Assembly: GCA_026987255.1 (NCBI GenBank)
Contig: JALSNA010000469.1
Location: forward strand, 1 to 24,225
Length of the DNA stretch: 24,225 nt
Origin: Hyphomicrobiales bacterium
Lineage (GTDB): Bacteria; Pseudomonadota; Alphaproteobacteria; Rhizobiales; Aestuariivirgaceae
Direction: 5' to 3'
Numbering within the stretch: the first letter of the stretch is position 1; each line of letters opens with the position of its first letter. Shown one piece after another: positions 6,520-14,962 of this stretch. The notes below the pieces were generated by a model that saw only the letters and a list, made by a program, of their open reading frames with translations, had not been told where the DNA came from and searched no databases. The position numbers and the translations under genes were made by a program.

Positions 6520-7673
6520 TAATCCAGGGTGCGGCGGAAGCGGACGACGGCGATGCCCATGACCACAAGCATGAAGATCAGCAGGGCGAAACCCTCGCGC
6601 GCCATGTCGGCAAAGCCCGCCCCCTTGAGCATGATGCCGCGCACGATGCGCAGATAATGGGTCAGCGGCAAAAGCTCGCCGATGAAGCGCGCCCACACCG
6701 GCATGCCGTGGAACGGAAACATGAAGCCGCTCATCAGGATGGAGGGCAGGAAGAAGAAAAACGACATCTGCATGGCCTGCAACTGGTTGCGGGCGATGGT
6801 GGAGATGGTATAGCCCAAGGACAGGTTGGCGGCGATGAAGATCAGGGTAAAGACCAAAAGCACCTGCGCAGGGCCGGCCAGCGGCACGCCGAAAAGCAGC
6901 CGCCCCGCCCCCATGATGATGGCCATCTGGATGAATCCGGCGATGATGTAGGGGGCGATCTTGCCGAGCATGATCTCCACCGGCCGCAAGGGCGTGGCCA
7001 AAAGCGCCTCCATGGTGCCGCGCTCCACCTCGCGGGTCACCGCAAGGCCGGTGAAGACCAGCATGGTCATGGTCAGGATCACGCCGATGAGCCCCGGAAC
7101 GATGTTGATGGCCGTCTTGCCGGCCGGATTGTAGCGCTTGTGCACCACCAGTTCGAAAGGCGCAGGCGTGGCCAGCAGATCCGCCCCAGGTCCGCGCAGG
7201 GCGCGGCGGAACACCCGCGTGGCCAGCGCCGATACCGCCGCCACCGCCCCGGAGGTGGTCACCGGATCGGTGGCGTCGGTGGCCAGCAGCATCTGCGGGC
7301 GCATCCCGGCGCGCAATTTGCGGCCGAAGCCGGGCGGAATCCGCAAGATGGCGATCACCTGCCCGGAACGCAACATGGCCTTGGCGCGCGCCTCGCTGGT
7401 CACTTCGCCGCGAATGTCGAAATAGCCGGTCTGCTTGACCGCGGCGACGAAATCGCGCGCCAGGGCGGAGGTATCGGCGCTCAGCACCGCCAGCGGCAGA
7501 TGCCTGGGCGTCATGTTGATGGCATAGCCGAAGAGCAACAGCTCCATCAGCGGAATGATGACGATCATCGCCAGGCTCAGCCGGTCGCGCTTGAGCTGGA
7601 TGAACTCCTTGATGATCATCGCCCACAGGCGCGGCACAAGGCGCGGCAGGGCATGTCCCTTCCGCCCGCTCAT
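6519..7673 (-). CDS. ABC-2 type exporter permease (YhhJ/YbhR family)
   Basis: The 384-aa inner-membrane protein has the DrrB/YhhJ layout: one TM segment near the N-terminus (~33-53, LSLAMIVIIPLMELLLFGYA), a periplasmic domain of ~120 residues, then five TM segments in the C-terminal half. The conserved segment VTREVERGTMEALLATPLRP (cytosolic coupling region) precedes TM3. It forms the export channel with the ATPase encoded just upstream; its ATG overlaps that gene's stop (ATGA). E. coli YbhFSR uses two different permeases; only one is encoded here, so it probably works as a homodimer. The substrate is unknown. Its stop codon is TAG, whose TA is the flank of element C and whose G is the first base of that element. 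Confidence 0.92.
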   Translation of the reverse strand: MSGRKGHALPRLVPRLWAMIIKEFIQLKRDRLSLAMIVIIPLMELLLFGYAINMTPRHLPLAVLSADTSALARDFVAAVKQTGYFDIRGEVTSEARAKAMLRSGQVIAILRIPPGFGRKLRAGMRPQMLLATDATDPVTTSGAVAAVSALATRVFRRALRGPGADLLATPAPFELVVHKRYNPAGKTAINIVPGLIGVILTMTMLVFTGLAVTREVERGTMEALLATPLRPVEIMLGKIAPYIIAGFIQMAIIMGAGRLLFGVPLAGPAQVLLVFTLIFIAANLSLGYTISTIARNQLQAMQMSFFFFLPSILMSGFMFPFHGMPVWARFIGELLPLTHYLRIVRGIMLKGAGFADMAREGFALLIFMLVVMGIAVVRFRRTLD

Positions 7674-8635
7674 GCGCCAGCCTCCCCGCCGCAGACCTTT
7701 GGCCTGTCCTCCATGAAGTGGATGAAAACGTCTTCCAGGGTCGGCGCATCGGCCGTGCAGGTCAGGCGCCGCGCCTTGCAGGCGGCATGGACGGCATCGG
7801 CCAGGGCCTTGCCCGCGCGCCCGGCCACGTGCATTTCGTCGCCGCGGAAGGTGACGCTCTCCACCTGTGGCAGGCCGGCCAGGTGCCGCGCCAGATCGTC
7901 AAGCCCCCGCCCTCCGGAAATGGAAAAGGCGGCCAGGCCGGATTGCGCCACGATCCTGTCCACCGGGCCATTGGCCAGGATGCGGCCCTTGTAGATATAG
8001 GCCAGTTCATGACAGCGCTCGGCCTCGTCCATGTAGTGGGTGGAAACCAGCACCGTCACCCCACGCGAGGCCAGGGCATGAATGCTGTCCCAGAAATCGC
8101 GCCGCGCCTTGGGATCGACCCCGGCGGTGGGCTCGTCCAGCAGCAGCAGTTGCGGATCGTGCAAGGTGCAGGCGGCCAGCGCCAGACGCTGTTTCCATCC
8201 CCCCGAAAGGGTGCCGGCCAATTGGTTGAGGCGCGCCCCCAGACCCATTTCGCGAGCCGTCCTTTCCGCCAGCTCCACAGGGCGGGCCATGCCATAGACA
8301 CGCGCCACGAAGGCCAGGTTCTCGCCCACGGTGAGGTCGGAATAGAGCGAGAACTGCTGCGTCATGTAGCCCACGTGCAGGCGGATCATGCGGCTTTCGC
8401 GCACGATGTCATAGCCCAGGCAGCGCCCGCCGCCACCGCTCGGCGTCAACAGGCCGCACAACATGCGGATGGTGGTGGTCTTGCCCGATCCGTTGGGGCC
8501 CAGAAAACCATAGATCTCGCCACGGCGCACCTTCAGGGAAATGCCCCTGACCACCTCGCGCCCGCCGAAGCTCTTGCGCAGGTTGTGCGCATCGATGGCC
8601 CATCCGGCAGCCTCTGTCCGGCCCTGCGCGCTCAT
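7670..8635 (-). CDS. ABC exporter ATP-binding protein (YbhF/DrrA type, single nucleotide-binding domain)
   Basis: The 321-aa protein has a full nucleotide-binding domain: Walker A GPNGSGKT (46-53), Q-loop around Q93, signature LSGGWKQR (143-150), Walker B LLLLDEP (163-169) and the switch histidine H200 in STHYMDEA. The C-terminal ~90 residues end in PTLEDVFIHFMED, typical of the DrrA/YhhH group. It powers the HlyD/permease exporter. The ATG overlaps the hlyD-like stop and the stop overlaps the permease ATG, both as ATGA. E. coli YbhF and RbbA carry two ATPase domains in one chain, while this one has a single domain. The open frame extends upstream to 9172 only as antisense-free read-through of the adaptor gene in another frame. 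Confidence 0.95.
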   Translation of the reverse strand: MSAQGRTEAAGWAIDAHNLRKSFGGREVVRGISLKVRRGEIYGFLGPNGSGKTTTIRMLCGLLTPSGGGGRCLGYDIVRESRMIRLHVGYMTQQFSLYSDLTVGENLAFVARVYGMARPVELAERTAREMGLGARLNQLAGTLSGGWKQRLALAACTLHDPQLLLLDEPTAGVDPKARRDFWDSIHALASRGVTVLVSTHYMDEAERCHELAYIYKGRILANGPVDRIVAQSGLAAFSISGGRGLDDLARHLAGLPQVESVTFRGDEMHVAGRAGKALADAVHAACKARRLTCTADAPTLEDVFIHFMEDRPKVCGGEAGA

Positions 8636-9636
8636 TTGCCCCTGTCTCCGGGGATCGTGAAGACATCCACCGGCTGGCCGATGGCCAGGCGCCCCATGCC
8701 ATCTTTCCCGGCCGGCCGCGCCTCGAAGCGATAGACCAGCCTGGCGCGCTCCCGCGGCGAGAAGATCACCGGCGGGGTATATTCCGCCTGACCGGAAATG
8801 TAGCTGATGCGGGCGAAAAAGTCCCTGCCGCAACCATCGCAACGGATGCGCACCTTGTCCCCAATGGCATGGCGGGCCCGCTGGCGTTCGGGGACATAGA
8901 AGCGGATTTTCAACATGGCAGGCGGCAGCACGGTGACCACCGGGCGCCCCGCGGCGACGATCTCGCCGGGGCGGAAATGCACCTCCTGCACCCGCCCGGC
9001 CACCGGCGAGAGCACCTTTGCGCGCAGCAATCGCACCCGCGCGGCGCGCACCTGGGCCTGCGCGGCGCGCACCTGCGCCATGGCGGCGTTGATCTGCTCG
9101 GCCCGCGCCGGCAGGCGCGCGCTTTGCAACTGGCGCAAGGCCTGATCGAAACGCGCCTTGTCGCGCTGCCATGCGCCGCGCGCCGCATCCAGCCGGGCGC
9201 GCGAGACCACCTTGCGGGCAAAAAGGCGGCGCATGCGCTCATATTCCGCCCGGCTCACCGCCAGGGCGGCGCGCGCCTCGTCCACCGCCGCCTCAAGGGC
9301 CTTGATCTCCTCCGGCCTGCGCCTTTGCGCCTCGGCAAGGCGCAGACTGGCGCGCGCCTGCTCCAGGCGCGCCGCAGCCAGCTCCAGGTCGGCCTGCAGC
9401 ACGCTGTCATCGAGCGCAAAGAGCTCCTGCCCGATGCGCACCGCATCGCCCTCGCGCACGTCCAGCTGCACCAGCCGCCCGGCCAGCTGTGGGCCAACAT
9501 GGATCAGATCGCCATCCACATAGCCCTGAAAGAACCGCTCCGCAGGCGGTGGAACCACCTTGTCCCAATACCGGTAGATCCCGGCCCCGGCGGCGGCCAG
9601 CGCCACGATGACCACAACGGGCAAAAGCCGTTTCAT
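8632..9636 (-). CDS. HlyD/YbhG-family membrane-fusion (periplasmic adaptor) protein
   Basis: The 334-aa protein has an N-terminal signal anchor (MKRLLPVVVIVALAAAGAGI), a split biotinyl-lipoyl domain (VDGDLIHVGPQLAGRLVQL and later SPVAGRVQEVHFRPGEIV), and a long alanine/arginine-rich coiled coil between them (~75-190). A C-terminal barrel region carries IRCDGCGRDFFARISYIS and AEYTPPVIFS, both characteristic of the YbhG/YhiI subgroup. It should bridge the inner-membrane ABC pump and an outer-membrane channel, perhaps a TolC-type protein; none is encoded here. The ATG at 9636 has GGGAGGA eight to nine bases upstream, which decides it against the upstream in-frame start at 9663. It is the first gene of a three-gene operon joined by two ATGA overlaps. 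Confidence 0.93.
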   Translation of the reverse strand: MKRLLPVVVIVALAAAGAGIYRYWDKVVPPPAERFFQGYVDGDLIHVGPQLAGRLVQLDVREGDAVRIGQELFALDDSVLQADLELAAARLEQARASLRLAEAQRRRPEEIKALEAAVDEARAALAVSRAEYERMRRLFARKVVSRARLDAARGAWQRDKARFDQALRQLQSARLPARAEQINAAMAQVRAAQAQVRAARVRLLRAKVLSPVAGRVQEVHFRPGEIVAAGRPVVTVLPPAMLKIRFYVPERQRARHAIGDKVRIRCDGCGRDFFARISYISGQAEYTPPVIFSPRERARLVYRFEARPAGKDGMGRLAIGQPVDVFTIPGDRGK

Positions 9637-9696
9637 GAGCAATGTCCTCCCGCCCCCGTCCATCCGCCACCTGCGGGCATTGTTTCACCACATGGG

Positions 9697-9790
9697 CGGC
9701 AAGGCAAGCGCGGGGCTGTTTCAAGGGGTTGCAACACTGCCAGGACGAAAATCCGGCCAACTGGCGGCGCGGGGTTTATGGGTCTGCGCC
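9697..9790. mobile_element. Truncated relative (copy B) of element A
   Basis: This segment shares with element A the block GGCTxTTTCAAGGGGTTGC, then CAACACTGCCAGGAC, AATCCGG and finally CTGGCGGCGCGGGGTTTATG up to GGTCT. Here the inner repeat runs directly into the terminal repeat, as on the left side of element A read in reverse. The 104-bp block seen at 6319-6422 is absent. The opposite end is missing or eroded (GGCAAGGC at 9697 is the last recognisable part), and the outer tip reads GCGCCTTGG rather than CGCCCTAG. It lies in the 172-bp gap between folB and the exporter operon and is probably immobile. Confidence 0.75.
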
Positions 9791-9808
9791 TTGGAGCGCT
9801 TGCGCCCT

Positions 9809-10231
9809 TCAGGGCAGATCCTTGCGCCGTTCGATCTCCACCCCGACCGAGGCCGCTTCGGGGAAGATGTCGGGCTTTTCCACCCGCACCCGGACGGCCA
9901 GCACATAGGGGTTCTCCAGGCTTTTCCGGGCGATCATGTCCGCCAGGGTTTCCACCAGATGCACATGCCCATCGGAGACGATGGCCTTGATGTGATCGAC
10001 CACCTTTTCATAGGAGACCACCTTGTGAATGTCGTCCTCCAGCGGATCGTTGCGCTCGCGCACCGTCAGATCGACATTGATGATCACCCTTTGCGGCTCC
10101 AGCTTCTCGAAGTCATGCACCCCCAGCATGGCCTTCAAGGTCAGATCGCGCACGAAGACATGCGCCAGCCCATGACGGGCCGAGGCAATGGCCCCGCTCA
10201 TCACCGAAGCGGCGGTATTTTCCCTGTCCAT
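9809..10231 (-). CDS. folB: Dihydroneopterin aldolase
   Basis: FolB cleaves 7,8-dihydroneopterin to 6-hydroxymethyl-dihydropterin and glycolaldehyde in folate synthesis. The 140-aa protein shows the family pattern: LTLKAMLGVHDFEKLEPQ with the likely pterin-binding Glu at 42, SYEKVVDHI (73-81), HLVETLADMIA (91-101) and the catalytic-lysine segment VEKPD (117-121, K119). The ATG at 10231 has AGGGGA about 8 nt upstream; a second in-frame ATG at 10201 would remove a 10-residue non-conserved extension. It follows the FolM/PTR1-like reductase on the same strand after 89 bp. folK, which often comes next in related genomes, is not here; an eroded MITE fragment occupies the downstream gap. Confidence 0.92.
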   Translation of the reverse strand: MDRENTAASVMSGAIASARHGLAHVFVRDLTLKAMLGVHDFEKLEPQRVIINVDLTVRERNDPLEDDIHKVVSYEKVVDHIKAIVSDGHVHLVETLADMIARKSLENPYVLAVRVRVEKPDIFPEAASVGVEIERRKDLP

Positions 10232-10320
10232 GATGAAATCCCCTGGATGATGAAGCCTGCCCGCACACCTTGCGCCATCGCGGCATGGAGTCAAGCGCAG
10301 CCTTGCGCCGGAGGCCCTCG

Positions 10321-11100
10321 TCACTCGTTCACTTCGGTGATGTCCGGCGTCTGCCAGTTCAGGTGCTGGCCGCCGTCCAGGGTGATCATCTGCCCGGTCA
10401 TCGCCGGGGCCGAAAGGATGAACATCACCGCATCGGCGATTTCCTCCGGGCTTGCCCCGCGCCCCAGCAGCGTCAGGGCGCACTGTCTGGCGAAATCCTC
10501 CTCGCTCATGCGCGCATTGGCCAGGGTGGGGCCGGGCGAGATGGCGTTGACCCGGATAGCCTCCACCGCCAGCGCCTGCGCCATGGTGCGCGTCGCCGTC
10601 CACAGGCCCGCCTTGCTCAGGGTATAGGAGAAGAACAGCGGATTGAGCTTCAGCACCCTTTGGTCGATGATGTTGATGACATTGCCCTCTTCCCCCTTGC
10701 GTTTTTGCCCGGCGAAGGCCTGGGCCAGCAGCACCGGGGCGCGCAGATTGATGTTCATGTGCGCCTCCCAGTCCTCCAGCAGCATGGTCTGGATGGTATC
10801 GGGCTCGAACCGCGAGGCATTGTTGATCAGCACCGACAAGGGCCCCAGCGCCCTGACCGCATCGAGCACGATCTTCAGGGGCGTTTCCGCATCGGCCAGA
10901 TCGCCCTGCACCAGCGCCGCCACCCCGCCCGCCGAGACGATCTCGCGCGCCAGCTCTTCCGCCTCCTGCCGCGAGGAGCCGTAATGGATGGCCACCGGAT
11001 GACCCGCCTTCGCCAGCCGCAACGCAATGGCCCGCCCGATGCGCATCGCCGCGCCGGTCACCAGGGCAGCGCCTTTCCCGCCGTCACGCTCCATCGTCAT
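10321..11100 (-). CDS. FolM/PTR1-type pteridine reductase (short-chain dehydrogenase)
   Basis: This 259-aa Rossmann-fold SDR looks like a pteridine reductase rather than a generic SDR. It has TGAAMRIG (15-22) with the Arg that the PTR1 family uses to contact NADPH, HYGSSRQEA (39-47), and NNAS (93-96). The catalytic set is D146, Y159 and K163: an aspartate replaces the usual serine, 13 residues before the tyrosine, as in Leishmania PTR1 (D181/Y194/K198). Related FolM enzymes reduce dihydromonapterin or dihydrofolate. Its neighbour folB supports a pterin role. The ATG overlaps the stop of the CCA enzyme (ATGA); an in-frame ATG at 11094 is a minor alternative. The substrate is inferred, not shown. 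Confidence 0.85.
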   Translation of the reverse strand: MTMERDGGKGAALVTGAAMRIGRAIALRLAKAGHPVAIHYGSSRQEAEELAREIVSAGGVAALVQGDLADAETPLKIVLDAVRALGPLSVLINNASRFEPDTIQTMLLEDWEAHMNINLRAPVLLAQAFAGQKRKGEEGNVINIIDQRVLKLNPLFFSYTLSKAGLWTATRTMAQALAVEAIRVNAISPGPTLANARMSEEDFARQCALTLLGRGASPEEIADAVMFILSAPAMTGQMITLDGGQHLNWQTPDITEVNE

Positions 11101-12323
11101 GCGCCCTCCTCCTCGATCACCCGCGCCAGCAGAGCCAGCAGGCCCTCCCTGCCTTCCGGAACGAACCCTTGCGCCAGCCAGCGCTCTTCCACCTTGCGCA
11201 GAATCTGCCCCACCCGCGCCCCCGGCGCAACGCCCGCCGCCAGCGCATCCGTCCCGCGCAGCGGGAAAACCGGCGCCGTCCATTCCTTCGCCAGCTTCAC
11301 CAGGGCGGCGAAGTCCGCATCCCCCAAGGCCCCGCGCGCATGCGCCAGGCGCGCCGCGCCGCAGGCCGCATCATTGCCATGCCGGTAGATGAACGCCCGC
11401 CAGTTCCCGTCCCCGGGCACCGCAAGGGCGCCAAGCTGCGCCACCACCCGGCTTTCCGCCCGCGACAGCCGGAAGGCATCGCGCAATTGCTCCCCCGGCC
11501 CGCACAGGGCGCACAGGCGCAACAGCCAGTCCGCCGCCAGTCCGAAACGCTCATCGTCCAGGGCCATCCGCGCCAGCGCCATGCGATCGCCCTCGCAGGC
11601 GGCCGGGAACACCTGCCCATCCACCCCCGTTCCGGCCATGAACAATACCGCCTCCACGGCCCGCGGCGCCACCAGCAGCCGCGAGATTTCCGCCCGGATG
11701 CGCTCGCGCGAAATGCGCCCCAGCCCCGCCCGCTCCGCCTCGCAGGCGGCCAGCGCCTCGGCATCCGGCGCATCCGCCCCATAGCGCGCCCAGAAACGAA
11801 AAAACCGCAAGATGCGCAGATAGTCCTCGCCAATGCGCGCCCGCGCATCGCCGATGAAACGCACCCGGCGCGCCATGAGATCGCCATATCCCCCCAGGGG
11901 ATCGAACACATGTCCAGCGGCATCCGCATAGAGCGCGTTCATGGTGAAATCGCGCCGCGCCGCGTCCGCCGCCCAGTCCGCCGTGAAGGCCACCTTGGCA
12001 TGGCGGCCATCCGTTTCCACATCGCGCCGCAAGGTGGTCACCTCGAAGGCCCGCCCGCGCCTGGAGACGATGACCGAGCCATGATCGAGCGCCACCGGAT
12101 GCACCGCGAACCCCGCCTCTTTCGCCAGCCGCATGGCCTCTTGCGGCGGCCAGGCGGTGGCGATATCGACATCCTCCACCACCTCGCCCAGCAGGGCATT
12201 GCGCACCGCTCCGCCGACGATGCGCGCCTTGTCCCTCCCCAGGGCGCGCAACAGCCCCTGCAATTGCGGATCCATGAGCCACGGCTGGCCCTTCAGGGAG
12301 GGCAATTCAGGCGTTTTCGTCAT
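11097..12323 (-). CDS. cca: CCA-adding enzyme / tRNA nucleotidyltransferase (class II)
   Basis: The 408-aa protein belongs to the class II nucleotidyltransferases. It has the GG.VR active-site loop (VGGAVRNALLG, 36-46), the metal-binding DVD (51-53), RRDFTMNALY (123-132), which flips between CTP and ATP pairing, and the neck EDYLRILRFFRFWARYG (166-182). It should build or repair the 3' CCA of tRNAs. The alternative poly(A) polymerase (PcnB) has near-identical motifs, but the genomic setting next to CoA pyrophosphatase favours the CCA enzyme in this class. The ATG at 12323 has GGGAG 7 nt upstream and overlaps the Nudix gene by 17 bp; an upstream in-frame start (12386) is not needed. Confidence 0.9.
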   Translation of the reverse strand: MTKTPELPSLKGQPWLMDPQLQGLLRALGRDKARIVGGAVRNALLGEVVEDVDIATAWPPQEAMRLAKEAGFAVHPVALDHGSVIVSRRGRAFEVTTLRRDVETDGRHAKVAFTADWAADAARRDFTMNALYADAAGHVFDPLGGYGDLMARRVRFIGDARARIGEDYLRILRFFRFWARYGADAPDAEALAACEAERAGLGRISRERIRAEISRLLVAPRAVEAVLFMAGTGVDGQVFPAACEGDRMALARMALDDERFGLAADWLLRLCALCGPGEQLRDAFRLSRAESRVVAQLGALAVPGDGNWRAFIYRHGNDAACGAARLAHARGALGDADFAALVKLAKEWTAPVFPLRGTDALAAGVAPGARVGQILRKVEERWLAQGFVPEGREGLLALLARVIEEEGA

Positions 12324-12951
12324 GAACCAGCTCCCACATCTGCCGCAAGATGGCCGCCGTCGCCCCCCAGACGCGATATGCGCCATATTGCATCACCCAG
12401 TAGCGCCGCATCTTGCCGCGCCAGAAAATCTCCTCCCGGCGATGATTGCGCGCATCCATGAAAAAGGCCAGCGGAATGGTGAAGACCTCCGCCACCTCGC
12501 GCGCGCAGGGACAGACCGGATACCCGGCCCCCACCACCCCCACCAGCGGCGCGATGACGAACCCCGTGGCCGTCTCGTGGGCCGGCAGAAAGCCTAAGGG
12601 CGTGATGAAGTCCGCCCCTATGCCCACCTCCTCGCCCGTCTCGCGCAGCGCCGCCTGCAGGGCCGTTTCACCTGCCGCCATGCCGCCGCCGGGAAAGGCG
12701 ATCTGCCCCGCATGGGCAGGCATGTCCGCGCTGCGCCGCGTCAGCAGCACATCGAATCCCTGCGCCCCTTCCACCAGCGGCACCAGCACCGCCGCCCGCC
12801 GCCCGCTGGCGCGCGAAAGATCCGGCGCATCCGGTGCAAGCCGCCGCGCCAGGCGGCGTAAAATCTCCCTGTCCGTCCCCCTTGCGTCCATGCTCTCCCG
12901 GCCCTGCCCTGTGCCCGCCTGTGAACCATCTTGCGAAAGCGCCACATCCAT
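12307..12951 (-). CDS. Nudix hydrolase, CoA pyrophosphatase (NudL/NUDT7 type)
   Basis: This 214-aa Nudix protein carries both diagnostic motifs. The NuCoA motif LLTRRSADMPAHAGQIAFPG (69-88) directly precedes a full Nudix box (89-111: GG...GE, seven residues, RETGEEVGI). Such enzymes split CoA or its acyl/oxidised forms into 3',5'-ADP and 4'-phosphopantetheine. It is the first gene of a minus-strand run with cca and the pteridine reductase, and is divergent from the MoxR operon. Two starts are possible: the ATG at 12951 (AGG close upstream) or the ATG at 12891 (GGGAG three bases upstream), which gives a 194-aa protein closer to the family length. The first 20 residues are low-complexity and not obviously conserved. 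Confidence 0.9.
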   Translation of the reverse strand: MDVALSQDGSQAGTGQGRESMDARGTDREILRRLARRLAPDAPDLSRASGRRAAVLVPLVEGAQGFDVLLTRRSADMPAHAGQIAFPGGGMAAGETALQAALRETGEEVGIGADFITPLGFLPAHETATGFVIAPLVGVVGAGYPVCPCAREVAEVFTIPLAFFMDARNHRREEIFWRGKMRRYWVMQYGAYRVWGATAAILRQMWELVHDENA

Positions 12952-12963
12952 GACCTGTTTTTA

Positions 12964-12975
12964 ATGCTATAGCAT
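12964..12975. promoter_or_regulatory. 12-bp perfect palindrome between divergent operons, candidate operator
   Basis: ATGCTATAGCAT is a perfect palindrome in the short gap between the Nudix gene (start 12951) and moxR (start 13030). It contains TATAGC on both strands, so it could hold a -10 box for either operon. No convincing -35 box is seen at the right distance for either direction. Confidence 0.3.
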
Positions 12976-13029
12976 GAGCCGATGTTTTATGGATTCCATC
13001 ACGGTGGAAAAGACAAGGCAGGAATGCAC

Positions 13030-14031
<1,002 letters not shown>

Positions 14032-14032
14032 C

Positions 14033-14962
14033 TTGGCCCGCCCAGCCAAATCCGGCCCCGGCCAGCGCGCCGCCTTGCGCCATGATGCCGATGCCCTGGG
14101 CCATGCCCTGCCCGCCCTGCTCATCGAGGCGCGAAGGGTGGCGCAATCGGTCATGCACGGGGTGCATGGCCGCCGCCAGCCCGGCCCCGGCGAGGAGTTC
14201 TGGCAATACCGCGCCTATGCGCAGGGCGATTCCGCCGCCGAAATCGACTGGCGCAAATCGGCCCGCGCCGAACGCGTCCTGGTGCGCGAGAACGAATGGA
14301 TGGCCGCCAACACCCTGTGGCTGTGGGTGCAGACCGATGAAGGCATGAGCTATCATTCGCACCTGGCCCCGGTGAGCAAGGCACACCGCGCCGCCCTCAT
14401 CGCCCTGGCCCTGGCCACCCTGGCCACCCGCGCCGGAGAGCGCATCTGCGCCATCGGCGCGCCCCACCGCCCCGATCACACCGCCCGCGCCGTGGAGAAT
14501 CTCGCCGCCTGGATCGATCCGCAAGATCCCGCCAGACGCGACAATCTGCCGCCCGCCGCCCAGCTGCCGCGCTTTTCCACCTGCGTGCTCATCGGCGATC
14601 TTTTCGCTCCGCCGCAGGCCCTGGAGGAGCGCATCCGCCAGCTCGCCGCCCGCGGCGCGCGCGGCCACCTGCTGCAGGTGGTGGATCCGGCCGAGGAGAC
14701 TTTTCCCTTCACCGGCCGCACCATTTTCGAGGATTTCGCCTCCAGCGATTCCCTCACCCTGGGCAAGGCCGAGGAGCTGCGCGCCGCCTACCAAGAAAGG
14801 CTTACCGCCCACCGCGATCATCTGAAAACCCTGGCGCGGCGGCTGAACTGGACCTTCCAGGTGCACCGCACCGACAGCCCGCCACAGGCCGCCCTTCTGG
14901 CCCTGCATGCGCGCATCGGCGGCCAGGCGCGCGCATCTGTGGCCATGGGAGGGACATCATGA
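14033..14962 (+). CDS. DUF58 domain protein, partner of MoxR
   Basis: The 309-aa soluble protein has the DUF58 core in its first third: GRRQPGPGEEFWQYRAYAQG at about 46-65, then D...EIDWRKSARAERVLVRE. The C-terminal half has a vWA-like Rossmann pattern (CVLIGDLFAPP, RGHLLQVVDPAEE) but no clear metal-binding site. DUF58 proteins nearly always accompany MoxR ATPases; biochemical function is not established. The start is a TTG at 14033: it is the only in-frame start before an ATG that would cut into the DUF58 core, and AAGGAAAGG lies upstream. The stop overlaps the next ATG (ATGA). Confidence 0.9.
   Translation: MARPAKSGPGQRAALRHDADALGHALPALLIEARRVAQSVMHGVHGRRQPGPGEEFWQYRAYAQGDSAAEIDWRKSARAERVLVRENEWMAANTLWLWVQTDEGMSYHSHLAPVSKAHRAALIALALATLATRAGERICAIGAPHRPDHTARAVENLAAWIDPQDPARRDNLPPAAQLPRFSTCVLIGDLFAPPQALEERIRQLAARGARGHLLQVVDPAEETFPFTGRTIFEDFASSDSLTLGKAEELRAAYQERLTAHRDHLKTLARRLNWTFQVHRTDSPPQAALLALHARIGGQARASVAMGGTS

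Noticed and set aside
6657..8734. Plus-strand frames opposite the ABC exporter genes
   Set aside because: Their composition is typical of antisense GC-rich frames, while the minus strand encodes complete ABC motifs.
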